Below are positions 8,181 to 17,020 of a stretch of 64,000 bases of DNA, one piece after another (the first letter of the stretch is position 1; each line of letters opens with the position of its first letter). Source of the stretch: Bacillota bacterium (GTDB taxonomy: Bacteria; Bacillota; Bacilli; Paenibacillales; NBRC-103111); assembly GCA_023393235.1 (NCBI GenBank), contig JAEWMH010000020.1, forward strand, positions 37,809 to 101,808, written 5' to 3'. Both the position numbers and the translations under genes were made by a program. Under the pieces are notes generated by a model. The model was not told where the DNA came from and made no database searches. It saw only the letters and a program-made list of their open reading frames with translations.

Positions 8181-9164
8181 ATGAAAACTGTGCTTTCCGG
8201 CATTCAACCCAGCGGCAAGCTGACCATCGGCAATTACATCGGGGCCATTAAGAACTATGTGGCGCTGCAGGAGGATTATAACTGCTTCTTTATGGGCGTG
8301 GATCTCCATGCCGTTACCGTTCCCCAGGACCCCGCGGCGCTCCGTGAACAGACGGAGATGATCGTTGCGCTGTATGTGGCAGCCGGCATTGATCCGAATA
8401 AGGCGGCCATCTTCATGCAGTCCCATGTGAAGGAGCATGCCGAGCTGGGCTGGCTGATGACCACACTGACCTATATGGGCGAGCTGGAGCGGATGACCCA
8501 GTTTAAGGACAAGGCGGCAGGCAAGGATTCGGTAGGAGCGGGGTTGTTTGTGTATCCGTCCCTTATGGCAGCGGACATTCTTCTGTACAACGCCGATCTG
8601 GTGCCGGTAGGCGAGGACCAGAAGCAGCATCTGGAGCTGACCCGGGATTTGGCCCAACGGTTTAACCAACGTTATGGACAAACCTTCACGGTGCCGGATC
8701 CGTACATTCCCCAGGTAGGCGCACGGATTATGTCCTTGGACGATGCCTCTAAAAAAATGAGCAAGAGCAATCCCAACCCGGGCAGCTATATTGCCCTCCT
8801 GGATACTCCGGATGAAATCCGCAAGAAGCTTTCCCGGGCGGTTACGGACTCCGGCCGTGAGGTGCGCTTCGATCCGGCAGAGAAGCCGGAGGTATCCAAC
8901 CTAATGAGCATTTACACCCAATGCTCGGGTCTCACACTGAAGGATGTGGAGGCACGGTATGAGGGCCAGGGGTATGGCGCCTTCAAGAAGGATTTGGCCG
9001 AGGTGGTAGTGGGAGCACTTGCGCCCATGCAGGAGCGCTATAAGGCCATCCGGGAAAGCGGCGAGATTCCAGCCATTCTCCGCTCCGGTGCAGAGAAGGC
9101 GGCAGCCAAGGCGGCGCCGATGGTCAATGCAGTCAAGGAAAAGATGGGCTTCCTGCTTCCATAA
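8181..9164 (+). CDS. trpS: Tryptophanyl-tRNA synthetase
   Basis: 327-residue class I aminoacyl-tRNA synthetase charging tRNA-Trp. The HIGH-equivalent is TIGN at residues ~14-17 after 'GIQPSGKL', and the KMSKS loop lies near residue 193 ('KKMSKSNPN'). 'AADILLYNADLVPVGEDQ' is diagnostic for TrpRS. Length is normal. The ribosome site gaggagggg precedes the ATG, and expression is controlled by the T-box leader immediately upstream. Confidence 0.95.
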   Translation: MKTVLSGIQPSGKLTIGNYIGAIKNYVALQEDYNCFFMGVDLHAVTVPQDPAALREQTEMIVALYVAAGIDPNKAAIFMQSHVKEHAELGWLMTTLTYMGELERMTQFKDKAAGKDSVGAGLFVYPSLMAADILLYNADLVPVGEDQKQHLELTRDLAQRFNQRYGQTFTVPDPYIPQVGARIMSLDDASKKMSKSNPNPGSYIALLDTPDEIRKKLSRAVTDSGREVRFDPAEKPEVSNLMSIYTQCSGLTLKDVEARYEGQGYGAFKKDLAEVVVGALAPMQERYKAIRESGEIPAILRSGAEKAAAKAAPMVNAVKEKMGFLLP

Positions 9165-9188
9165 GGGATAGGGAGATGTACAATATTC

Positions 9189-9232
9189 AAAAAGACCCGC
9201 TGGAGCCTTCAAGGGCTCGAACGGGTCTTTTG
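9189..9232 (+). terminator. Terminator of trpS
   Basis: aaaagacccg / cgggtctttt stem around ggagcc...ggctc, followed by T residues. Confidence 0.85.
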
Positions 9233-9273
9233 TTATAACGGAAATGCTCCTGGCTAAGTCTGTCCTGCTACAA

Positions 9274-9468
9274 TTAAGATTGCCTGCCGAGCGCCTCCTG
9301 CTTCCGTCTGACCTTGGCCTTCATTCCGAAGCCGAAGCCAATCCACAGGAAAGCCGCTACCCCGCACAGGACAACCCCCCAAGGATTGCGCAGACTGATG
9401 AAGAAGCTGACACCCATCAGAAGCAAAATTCCGATACTCGCGAACAACAAAGCCATCCACCGCGGCAT
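9274..9468 (-). CDS. ylaF: YlaF-like DUF5325 membrane protein
   Basis: 64 residues with two transmembrane segments (about 5-22 and 30-48) and a basic C-terminus. 'MALLFASIGI' and 'IGFGFGMKAK' resemble Bacillus YlaF/DUF5325. The ATG at 9468 is preceded by gaggggg on the minus strand. Function unknown. Confidence 0.65.
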   Translation of the reverse strand: MPRWMALLFASIGILLLMGVSFFISLRNPWGVVLCGVAAFLWIGFGFGMKAKVRRKQEALGRQS

Positions 9469-9547
9469 CTCTTTTCCCCCTCGTATTGAAAGCGTGATGA
9501 ACCGTAGTGCAGGAGTTTTCTCGCCCCAAAAAAATGTTGAGCTTTCA

Positions 9548-9578
9548 TGAATATTGTCCGGCTAACGCTGCCATAATA
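9548..9578 (+). promoter_or_regulatory. Sigma-G promoter of the second SASP gene
   Basis: TGAATA, 18 bases, CATAATA: a close match to the forespore sigma-G consensus, upstream of a SASP gene where it is expected. Confidence 0.72.
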
Positions 9579-9647
9579 AGTTTGCAAGCTTGAAAGAGAG
9601 CTTGCTAATCCAACAAAGACAACCAGATTGAAAGGAGTGCTTACGCA

Positions 9648-9869
9648 ATGGGTACTGGACAATCTCGCAACAGCAACACTCTGGTGGTTCCTCAAGCAAG
9701 CCAAGCTTTGGATCAGCTGAAATATGAGGTAGCCCAAGAGTTGGGCATCCAAATTCCTCAAGACGGTTATTATGGATTCATGGCTACGCGCGATACTGGC
9801 GCAATCGGCGGCCACATCACCCGTCGTTTGGTACAAATCGCTGAGCAATCTCTTGCAGGTAAGTTTTAA
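9648..9869 (+). CDS. Alpha/beta-type small acid-soluble spore protein
   Basis: 73 residues, nearly the same as the SASP encoded at 6069-6293, with the blocks 'QLKYEVAQELGI' and 'GYYGFMATRDTGAIGGHIT'. A spore DNA-binding, UV- and peroxide-protective protein. Ribosome site aaaggagtg precedes the ATG. A clear sigma-G promoter lies 70 bases upstream and a terminator follows. Confidence 0.94.
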   Translation: MGTGQSRNSNTLVVPQASQALDQLKYEVAQELGIQIPQDGYYGFMATRDTGAIGGHITRRLVQIAEQSLAGKF

Positions 9870-9911
9870 TTAAGCGCACAGCGCTTTGAAGATGCTTAAC
9901 CGAAATAAGCA

Positions 9912-9944
9912 GGCAGCTCTCCTTTGATGGGGAGCTGCTTTTGC
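9912..9944 (+). terminator. Terminator of the SASP gene
   Basis: gcagctctcc / ggggagctgc hairpin followed by TTTT. Confidence 0.8.
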
Positions 9945-9950
9945 ATTTGT

Positions 9951-9965
9951 TTAGAATGATTATAA
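9951..9965. promoter_or_regulatory. PerR-like box in a convergent intergenic region
   Basis: TTAGAATGATTATAA matches the PerR consensus TTATAATnATTATAA at 13 of 14 defined positions. It lies between the terminators of two converging genes, so no obvious target gene is next to it. Confidence 0.35.
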
Positions 9966-9989
9966 CATAATTTCGTAAAAAGAAAGCAA

Positions 9990-10036
9990 AAAAACCGGAC
10001 CGGCGAACAGCTTATGCTCGCAGGCTCCGGGTTTAT
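9990..10036 (-). terminator. Terminator-like hairpin downstream of yfhP
   Basis: On the minus strand, aaacccgga and tccggtttt arms enclose a GC-rich loop and run into a T-tract (the A-run at about 9990). Confidence 0.5.
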
Positions 10037-10046
10037 TTTAATGGAA

Positions 10047-11030
10047 TCAGGGGGTATCCAGACGCAGCTTCTTGTACAGCCGGGATTCGGACAGCCAGCC
10101 CACATAGGAATCAATGGGGTTCATATCCCGGTCCAGCAGAACCGCGGCTACAAAGGGATATTGCTTGCGGTGGCGGTACCGGACATCGGCCCAACGGACC
10201 TCATAGCCCCACTCATGCTCCCTCAGCTCGGCACAGGCAAAGGAGGAAAAATACAGGAAGGCGGCCACATCCGGGTGGGATTTGGAGGCCTCCACGGCAG
10301 GGTGGCAGGCGCATTTGGCGGTATCCAGCCAGATCAGACGTTTTTGCTTCAATTCGCCGATGGTGTAAGAGCCGTCCGAGTGCTGCTTCATCACATTCCA
10401 CGCGTACAGGTTAATGGTCGGAATGAGATAGTAGCGGTCTCCGGGCATATGTTCCTTATCCTTAATGTGCAGGCTGCGCTCGAGGAAAAAGTGATGCAGG
10501 GTCCTCCAGATGTAATACAGGATAATGAGACTGTACAAAACGGGAAATATGGTTTGCGGCTCCGCCAGCTTGAAGGCCCACAGGAAAATGGCGGTCAGAT
10601 GGGAGACGAAGATAAACGGGTCAAAAATATGGATGATGTTCCACGATATCCATTTTCGTGAGAACGGTTTGACGGCTTGGGTTCCATACGTGTTGAACAA
10701 ATCGGTGGCCACATGGACCACAACGGCTAATAGCGTCCATAACCCCACATGCAGGAGCGGCAGGCCTGGAATAACCAAGCCGATGGCGGCGGTGATCAGC
10801 AGGGCCCATAAGAGCAGCACGGGAATCGAATGGGAGGTTCCGCGGTGCTGACGGATGTATATGGCATTTCCCTTCAAACGAAACAGGGTGTCCAGGTCAG
10901 GAGCCTGCTGCCCGAGTACGGTTCCCAACAAAACGGCGAATGCGACAGTGGAGTTTTGGGCGACGACAGGATCAATATGGGCCAGACCGGCAAGGCCAAG
11001 ACCGAAGACAAGATGTGTTCCGGTATCCAT
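10047..11030 (-). CDS. yfhP: YfhP-like membrane-bound metal-dependent hydrolase (DUF457)
   Basis: 327 residues. The N-terminus 'MDTGTHLVFGLGLAGLAH' and the later 'GTSHSIPVLLLW' and 'HVATDLFNTYGT' place conserved His/Asp residues between several membrane segments, as in the YdjM/DUF457 (PF04307) hydrolases. The protein extends into a soluble C-terminal region after about residue 200, as in Bacillus YfhP. Substrate unknown. A PerR-like box overlaps the presumed promoter just upstream of the start. Confidence 0.75.
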   Translation of the reverse strand: MDTGTHLVFGLGLAGLAHIDPVVAQNSTVAFAVLLGTVLGQQAPDLDTLFRLKGNAIYIRQHRGTSHSIPVLLLWALLITAAIGLVIPGLPLLHVGLWTLLAVVVHVATDLFNTYGTQAVKPFSRKWISWNIIHIFDPFIFVSHLTAIFLWAFKLAEPQTIFPVLYSLIILYYIWRTLHHFFLERSLHIKDKEHMPGDRYYLIPTINLYAWNVMKQHSDGSYTIGELKQKRLIWLDTAKCACHPAVEASKSHPDVAAFLYFSSFACAELREHEWGYEVRWADVRYRHRKQYPFVAAVLLDRDMNPIDSYVGWLSESRLYKKLRLDTP

Positions 11031-11048
11031 GAACTGGCATAACCTCCA

Positions 11049-11063
11049 TTAGAATCATTCTTG
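11049..11063 (-). promoter_or_regulatory. PerR-like box upstream of yfhP
   Basis: TTAGAATCATTCTTG holds the same AGAATCATTCT core as the box before hemA; one half fits the PerR consensus well and the other poorly. A possible minus-strand -10 (TATAAC) is adjacent at 11068-11073. Confidence 0.35.
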
Positions 11064-11427
11064 ATAGTTATAGTGTAACAAATAACCATTCAAAATAAAT
11101 CGGCAGAAGTCACAAATTTGTGTGGGTATTATGATGAAATTGTTAACATCGATAAAAAACAAGGGGATTTCCCTCAGAAAAGCTTTACTCACTAAGCTAC
11201 CCGTGCTTTCATACCACATGTTAGTTGCATCCTTCATGAACCCTTTTAGCATTGCCTTGGAAAGTGAAAATGAACCGTACCGTTCTTTCTATAGATAAAG
11301 GTACTTTACTATTGTGGTCTCAAAGCATTCAACCCCGGTAATTGTTCTCCGATTCGCCTATCTGTGGAAAAAGATTGAAAAGAAGGGATGCATCGCTTGC
11401 CGTCCAATTTGAAGATCCCCAACACTA
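11064..11427. other. Intergenic stretch without a recognised gene
   Basis: AT-rich and stop-rich on both strands, with only short frames that lack ribosome sites. I see no RNA gene, repeat or IS end. It marks a drop in GC compared with yfhP, continuing into the next gene. Confidence 0.5.
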
Positions 11428-11457
11428 AAAAAAGATCACTCATGGAGAGTGATCAAT
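11428..11457 (-). terminator. Terminator of the alanine-rich protein gene
   Basis: On the minus strand gatcactc / gagtgatc with a five-base loop, followed by TTTTTT. Confidence 0.8.
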
Positions 11458-11465
11458 TGTAATGT

Positions 11466-12200
11466 TTATGCTCTTTTCCAATCTCCTGTTTTTTTCTCAT
11501 GTACAATATCCATCTTAATGAGTTTACTTATGTTTTCTGCTAAATTAGCTCCTGTCATACATGCCCAGAAAGCCTCTTTTGCTGCAACAAGTGCCGTAGG
11601 AATCGCTGCAGCTGCTGCAGCAATCGCTCCCGGACCTGATGCAGTGGAGGCTGCAGCTGCGGCGTAAATTGTTTTTCCAGCTGCGCCAGCGGCGGTGATG
11701 GCGCAATTGGTAATATAGTTTTTGACAGCGTTTTCTACTGTTGATGGATACTTAACGACAATATCAATCCGATGGTTTGTGGTTCTACGATAAATACAAG
11801 GATAAGGAACTTCTGCTTTCCACCACCCACCCCAGGGCTTTTTGGTTTTTACTGTTTTATAGCAAGTCGAGGTTTTTACTTCAGGAACATTTAATCCAAA
11901 TATTTGCTTTCTGTATTCACTTAGTTCAGGACGGGATTCAACAGAGTCTTGCTCTTCATCAATGGTATCTAATTCAGAAAAGACGGTTCTTGATGTTTCG
12001 CTGACATGACAAAGCTTATGGGGACACTCAAAATGAAATTCGGGGCTTTGCAACATAACTTCCGATTGATCGGCAAGATGATTCATGAGCTGTGTTTGTT
12101 GATAAGGATCAAATCCCGTTTGACGAGCATCGTAGCTTAAGGGTGTTTGACTAAAGGGATATGGAGTATGAAGGTGCGGATAAGAATAATAATTATTCAT
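11466..12200 (-). CDS. Unrecognised protein with Tyr/Pro/His-rich N-terminus and Ala/Gly-rich hydrophobic C-terminus
   Basis: 244 residues; I do not recognise the family. Residues 1-35 are rich in Tyr, Pro, His and Gln, like some spore-surface proteins. The middle contains a Cys pair (ECPHKLCH), a Trp-rich patch (KKPWGGWWKAEVPYPC) and basic residues. Residues ~165-215 form a hydrophobic alanine run (YAAAAASTASGPGAIA) that could insert in a membrane. There is no signal peptide. The ribosome site aaggagt is good, and the gene has its own terminator. Base composition is more AT-rich than its neighbours, suggesting separate origin. A spore-surface or membrane-active protein is conceivable but unproven. 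Confidence 0.6.
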   Translation of the reverse strand: MNNYYSYPHLHTPYPFSQTPLSYDARQTGFDPYQQTQLMNHLADQSEVMLQSPEFHFECPHKLCHVSETSRTVFSELDTIDEEQDSVESRPELSEYRKQIFGLNVPEVKTSTCYKTVKTKKPWGGWWKAEVPYPCIYRRTTNHRIDIVVKYPSTVENAVKNYITNCAITAAGAAGKTIYAAAAASTASGPGAIAAAAAAIPTALVAAKEAFWACMTGANLAENISKLIKMDIVHEKKTGDWKRA

Positions 12201-12473
12201 TGAGGTAACTCCTTTTACAAAACCAGTGTATGAGAATAATTGGGCTCTTGTTACTATTAATTGAATATATTTACATTATGGTAAAGTGTTGGTTTCGATT
12301 AATTTGCTTTTCTCTTATTTCCATCTGAAATATGAAGGGCTGGGGATTTTCTTTTTACCGGAGTAAAGTCGAAAAAGCGCGATTGTCCATGTTTTCGGGC
12401 AAGGAAATCCATGGTCTTGGGTCGGGTTTTCAGTGTAACCTAATACATGACCCCGCTGACAGGAGGAATTTCC

Positions 12474-14288
12474 GTGCAAAAGGCCACTATTTTTCGAGAA
12501 TACTTTGTCAATAAACGAAGACCCTATTTTTTTGGTTTTGCATTATTGTCCATTTCTTGTTTGCTGCAGCTTTTGATTCCCGAATACATGGGACAATTCA
12601 CAGACAAGCTGAAGGGTCACGAGCTTACCTACCACCAAGCGGTCCGGTACGCGCTGCTGGTTACGGCGGCAGGCTTCGGAGTCGCTTTTTTTCGTTCTGT
12701 CAGTAGAACGTACATATTCCGGCTGGCCCGGGTGCTGGAGATGGAGGTCCGCAGCAAGCTGTTTGCCCATTGGGAGCGCCTGTCGGCCCAATACTTCAAT
12801 AACCAGCGGATCGGGGACCTGATGTCCCATGCCATCAGCGACGTGGGGGTGATCCGCGAGGTGACCATGGGTGGTGCATTCATGGTGATGGAAGCCGCGG
12901 TACTGATTACGGCTACGGTGACGGCCATGGTGATCACAGTTGACCCCTGGCTGACCTTGTTTACGATGCTGCCCCTGCCTATGCTCAGTGTCCTGGCTTA
13001 TACCTTCAACCGGCGGATCCAGCGCCAATCCACGGAGGTGCAGGAGGCGGTGGCCACACTCACTAGCCGCGTACAGGAATTTGTGGCAGGCATCCGGGTG
13101 GTGAAGGCGTATGTGCAGGAGAAGGCGGAGGTGGACTTTTTTACCCGTGACAATCAGGATGCGGTGGAAAAGAACCGGCAGTTCGCCCGGTCCAACTCTC
13201 TGTTCGGTGCCTTAAGCTCCGGAGTGGTGGGGCTGAGCTTCCTTATCTCTGTCGTCTTCGGCGGTGTGTTGGTTTTGAACGGTACGATTACCCTGGGCAG
13301 CTTCGTTGCCTTCAATACGTACCTGTCCCTGCTGATGGGCCCTGTGGAAAACCTGGGCAAGGTGGTGAACCAGCTCCAGCGCGGCAGAGCCTCAGAGGAC
13401 CGGCTGTTGGCGATCTTCATGACGGAGCCGGATGTAGTGGATGACACCGAGGCGGTGGAGAGCATCGAGCAGCTGGACGGCCGGGTGGATATCAAGAATT
13501 TGACCTTCTTTTATCCGGAAGCGCCCGAGCCAGCTCTCCGAAACATCAGCCTGTCTGTTCCCAAAGGAACCAGCCTTGCTATTGTAGGACGGGTAGGCAG
13601 CGGCAAAAGCACCCTGGTTCATCTTCTGGTCCGTATGTATAATCCGCCCAAAGGAACGGTTTTTATCGACGGGCATGATATCCATGAAATTCCCTTAAAA
13701 ACCCTTCGTGGCCAGGTGGGGATCGTTCCCCAGGATCCGTTCCTGTTTTCGTCCACCATCCGGGAGAATATCGCCTTCGACCCTTGTCCCCATTCCGAGG
13801 AGGATGTGCTGGAGGCAGCCCGGTTGGCGCAGGTGTACGACAATATTATCGAATTCCCTGACCAGTTCGAAACCACTTTGGGGGAACGGGGCGTTTCCTT
13901 GTCCGGCGGCCAGCGCCAGCGGGTCAGCATTGCCCGGGCGGTGATCAAGAAACCTTCGATTCTTATCTTTGATGACAGCTTATCCGCGGTAGATACGGTG
14001 ACGGAGGATCTGATCCTGGAGGGCCTCCATTCGGTGATGAATGACCGGACCACCATTATTATCGGGCACCGGATTTCGTCGGTCCGTCATGCCGACCAGA
14101 TTATTGTGCTGGAGGAGGGTGTGATTGCCGAGCGGGGCAGCCACGAAAGCCTGCTTGCCAAAAACGGCATCTACGCCGATCTGTACCGCAAGCAGCAGTT
14201 GGATGAAGCCGCAGAGGGGTTGCCGGCGGACGATTGCGGAGAGCAGCAGAAGCCGGGCATGAAGCTCAAGGGGGGATTGGCGCTGTGA
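12474..14288 (+). CDS. yheI: Heterodimeric ABC exporter subunit, degenerate-site half (YheI/BmrC type)
   Basis: 604 residues: six-helix exporter domain followed by an ATPase domain. Walker A GRVGSGKS lies near residue 372, the signature LSGGQ near 476, and Walker B 'ILIFDDSLSAVD' near 500. The residue after Walker B is Asp where a catalytic Glu is usual, the hallmark of the degenerate partner in heterodimeric exporters. The GTG at 12474 was chosen because aggagg lies 8 bases upstream; an ATG at 12447 lacks a ribosome site. Its stop overlaps the start of the next subunit (GTGA). Likely exports drugs or other hydrophobic compounds. Confidence 0.85.
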   Translation: MQKATIFREYFVNKRRPYFFGFALLSISCLLQLLIPEYMGQFTDKLKGHELTYHQAVRYALLVTAAGFGVAFFRSVSRTYIFRLARVLEMEVRSKLFAHWERLSAQYFNNQRIGDLMSHAISDVGVIREVTMGGAFMVMEAAVLITATVTAMVITVDPWLTLFTMLPLPMLSVLAYTFNRRIQRQSTEVQEAVATLTSRVQEFVAGIRVVKAYVQEKAEVDFFTRDNQDAVEKNRQFARSNSLFGALSSGVVGLSFLISVVFGGVLVLNGTITLGSFVAFNTYLSLLMGPVENLGKVVNQLQRGRASEDRLLAIFMTEPDVVDDTEAVESIEQLDGRVDIKNLTFFYPEAPEPALRNISLSVPKGTSLAIVGRVGSGKSTLVHLLVRMYNPPKGTVFIDGHDIHEIPLKTLRGQVGIVPQDPFLFSSTIRENIAFDPCPHSEEDVLEAARLAQVYDNIIEFPDQFETTLGERGVSLSGGQRQRVSIARAVIKKPSILIFDDSLSAVDTVTEDLILEGLHSVMNDRTTIIIGHRISSVRHADQIIVLEEGVIAERGSHESLLAKNGIYADLYRKQQLDEAAEGLPADDCGEQQKPGMKLKGGLAL

Positions 14289-16438
14289 GCAGCATTCATC
14301 AGGAAAAAGAGAAGGTCGGCATCAAGGATAGCCAGCTGCTGAAGCGGATGGCCGCGTATGCCCTGCCGTATTGGAAATCGCTTTTGTTTTGTCTGTTCCT
14401 TGCCTTTCTAATTGTAGTGGCGGATTTGGCCCGGCCTTATCTGCTGAAGATCGCTATTGACGACCATATCGGCGGATTGTCCAAACCCATGTTGGCTACC
14501 AGTGCCAATGCACCTGATGCGCGGGAGAAGCTGTCCCGGTGGGGAGATATTATTGAAAGCGGAGACCGTATCTATGTGCGGATCAACGCCGGTTCGGAGG
14601 CTGCGGCAGCTGAACAGGCAGAGACCGGTGTGGAAAAGGCGCAGATTGTGGATGCATCGGGCTCCTCGCTTCTGGTCCGCGGCTGGCTAACTGAGGAGGA
14701 AAATGCCGGCAAGCTGGAGACCGCTGCCGCTGCCGGGACGGAAGGCGCCAAGCTGGTGACCGACCGGGGGACGTACGAGGCCGAAATTATGAGCAGTGAT
14801 ACCCTGAAGGATTTCAGAGCGGGGGATTACAGCGGGTTTCTAAAGCTGGGGATATTATTCCTTGTGGTGGTAGCGGGAGGCGCGCTGCTGAACTATTGGC
14901 AGAGCAATCTGCTCCAGTATACCGGGCAGCACATTATCTTCAACATCCGGCAGCAGCTGTTTAACCATTTGTCGCGGATGTCCATGTCCTTTTTTGACCG
15001 GAATCCGGTGGGGCGTTTGGTGGTGCGGGTTACCCAGGATACAGAGTCGCTGAACCAGCTGTACTCCCAGGTGCTGGTCAATCTCGTCAAAGACGTGATT
15101 GTCATCGTCGGCATCCTGGCCATTATGCTCCAACTGTCTGTGAAGCTGTCGCTGATTGCCTTTGCGGTGCTGCCGTTTCTGGCGGTCATCACCTTCTACT
15201 ACCGGAGGCTGGTCCGGGAGGCCCAACGGCAGAGCCGGCTGATTCTGTCCCGGCTGAATTCCTTCCTGGCCGAGAACCTCTCCGGCATCCGCATCACCCA
15301 GCTGTTTATCCGGGAGGACCGGCAGCGCGAACAGTTTGACGGTCTCAATACGGCTTATTACCGGGCGGGCATGAAGGGGACGGTGGTCAACTCTATTTTC
15401 CAGCCGGTGATTGGGTTCCTGGGCAATGTCTCCATCGCGCTTCTGCTCTGGTATGGCGGGGCCAAGGTGCTGGAGGGCGGCATTACCTTCGGTGTGGTAT
15501 ACGCCTTCACCCATTACATCCGGCAGTTCTTCCAGCCCCTGCAGAGTCTTGCGGAAAAGTATAATCAGATCCAGACGGCCATGGTTGGTGCGGAACGGAT
15601 TGTGGATATGCTGAACGAGGAGCCGGCCATTGTGGACGCGAAGAAGCCGCAGCCGCTGCCCCCGGCAGTGCGCGGGGAAATCCGGTTCGAAAATGTGTGG
15701 TTCGCCTATACCGGCGAGGACTGGGTGCTGAAGGATGTGAGCTTCACCATTGCTCCAGGCCAGACGGTAGCTTTTGTGGGCGCCACCGGGGCGGGCAAAA
15801 GTTCGATTATCCAGCTGATCAACCGCTTCTACGACATCCAGAAGGGGTCAATCAATCTGGACGGTGTGGACATCCGGGAGATTCCTGTGGCGGATCTGCG
15901 CCGGACTATCAGCGTGGTGCAGCAGGATGTGTTCCTGTTCACGGGAGATATTGCCCATAATATCCGCCTGAATAATGAGAGCATTACCGACCGGCAGGTC
16001 CGGGAAGCGGCCGCCATGGTAAACATGGACGAGTGGATCTCCAGACTGCCCCAAGGGTATGGCACTATGTTGGGCGAAAGGGGGGTTACCCTCTCCCTGG
16101 GTGAGCGCCAGCTGCTGTCCTTCGCCAGGTCCATTGCTTTCCGTCCGCAGATTCTGATTCTGGACGAAGCGACCTCCAATATTGATACGGAGACGGAGCT
16201 GGCAGTGCAGGACGCGCTGTACACCATCTCCAAGGGCCGCACCACGCTCATCGTCGCCCACCGGCTTTCCACTATCCAGCATGCGGATCAGATTATCGTC
16301 ATGCATAAGGGCAAGGTCCGGGAGAAGGGCAACCACTTCGAGCTGCTGGCGAAGCAGGGTTATTATTACCGCCTGTATGAGCTGCAGTACAAGGACAGAG
16401 GAGCCGAAGCGGCGGCTGCTGCTGCGGGAGAGCGGTAA
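14285..16438 (+). CDS. yheH: Heterodimeric ABC exporter subunit, catalytic half (YheH/BmrD type), with large extracytoplasmic insertion
   Basis: 717 residues, starting at a GTG that overlaps the upstream stop codon. Walker A GATGAGKSS is near residue 499, signature LSLGE near 602, and Walker B 'ILILDEATSNID' with the catalytic Glu near 625, so this half supplies the active ATPase site. Between the first and second transmembrane helices (about residues 65-185) sits an Ala/Glu-rich insertion, longer than in an ordinary exporter and expected outside the membrane. It is the obligate partner of the preceding gene. Confidence 0.85.
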   Translation: MSSIHQEKEKVGIKDSQLLKRMAAYALPYWKSLLFCLFLAFLIVVADLARPYLLKIAIDDHIGGLSKPMLATSANAPDAREKLSRWGDIIESGDRIYVRINAGSEAAAAEQAETGVEKAQIVDASGSSLLVRGWLTEEENAGKLETAAAAGTEGAKLVTDRGTYEAEIMSSDTLKDFRAGDYSGFLKLGILFLVVVAGGALLNYWQSNLLQYTGQHIIFNIRQQLFNHLSRMSMSFFDRNPVGRLVVRVTQDTESLNQLYSQVLVNLVKDVIVIVGILAIMLQLSVKLSLIAFAVLPFLAVITFYYRRLVREAQRQSRLILSRLNSFLAENLSGIRITQLFIREDRQREQFDGLNTAYYRAGMKGTVVNSIFQPVIGFLGNVSIALLLWYGGAKVLEGGITFGVVYAFTHYIRQFFQPLQSLAEKYNQIQTAMVGAERIVDMLNEEPAIVDAKKPQPLPPAVRGEIRFENVWFAYTGEDWVLKDVSFTIAPGQTVAFVGATGAGKSSIIQLINRFYDIQKGSINLDGVDIREIPVADLRRTISVVQQDVFLFTGDIAHNIRLNNESITDRQVREAAAMVNMDEWISRLPQGYGTMLGERGVTLSLGERQLLSFARSIAFRPQILILDEATSNIDTETELAVQDALYTISKGRTTLIVAHRLSTIQHADQIIVMHKGKVREKGNHFELLAKQGYYYRLYELQYKDRGAEAAAAAAGER

Positions 16439-16542
16439 ACTGCAGCAGGAAGAGGCAAGAGCTTGCTGGGGATAGAAAGCTGCAACGTCGGAGAGCATGT
16501 GGGAAGCGTTGCACAACGTGGAACCAGAACATCATGGGCGTG

Positions 16543-16575
16543 AAGGCATCCTCCTTGGGGGGGATGCCTTTTTTG
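16543..16575 (+). terminator. Terminator of the ABC exporter operon
   Basis: ggcatcctcc / ggggatgcc stem followed by TTTTTT. Confidence 0.85.
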
Positions 16576-16676
16576 ACGAGTCGCCAGCACGCCGAGCAGT
16601 CTATCGTTGTCACACTAACGTCGCCCCTCCGCCAGCATACTAGTCTTCCGCCAGCCCATATCGCCCACCGTCGGCT

Positions 16677-16863
16677 TTAACGGAACTATAAAGCGCTTAG
16701 GGAGCAAAATTTGGGGTGTGCGGAAATGTAACGGAACTTAGCGACTCTTAGAGGTCAAAATTGACTCAGTTGGCTCCGGTTTAGCTCTGTAAGAGCTTCT
16801 CAGTTCCGTTAAAATTCCGGAAAGCCTGTTTTTGCCGTTTAAGAGTCGCTGAGTTCCGTTACA
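16677..16863. repeat. Four-copy intergenic repeat, two direct and two inverted units
   Basis: The unit TAACGGAACTnAGCGACTCTTA appears forward at about 16678 (diverged after TAACGGAACT) and 16729, and inverted at about 16791 and 16840 (the best pair is 16728 versus 16862). The arrangement is forward, forward, inverted, inverted, so the transcript could fold into nested stems. The stretch 16576-16676 and 16864-17020 holds no recognised gene. This looks like a dispersed non-coding repeat family. Confidence 0.7.
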
Positions 16864-17020
16864 CCCTGCCATTAACCTGCAAAAGTGGATTGTTTCCAGC
16901 AAAATTCAGCCCACTGAAGGTTTGGAGCGAAAATAACTGCACTTTTAAGGATGGGAGAGTAAAATAGGGTCTGCAGCCAGAAATAACAGACATTACCGCA
17001 TACGGAAAGGCGAACGTCAT

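Noticed and set aside
12332..12514. A 60-codon frame before the ABC exporter, as a BmrB-like leader peptide
   Set aside because: It overlaps the exporter start, lacks a good ribosome site, and shows no terminator/antiterminator pair around it, so an attenuation role cannot be supported.
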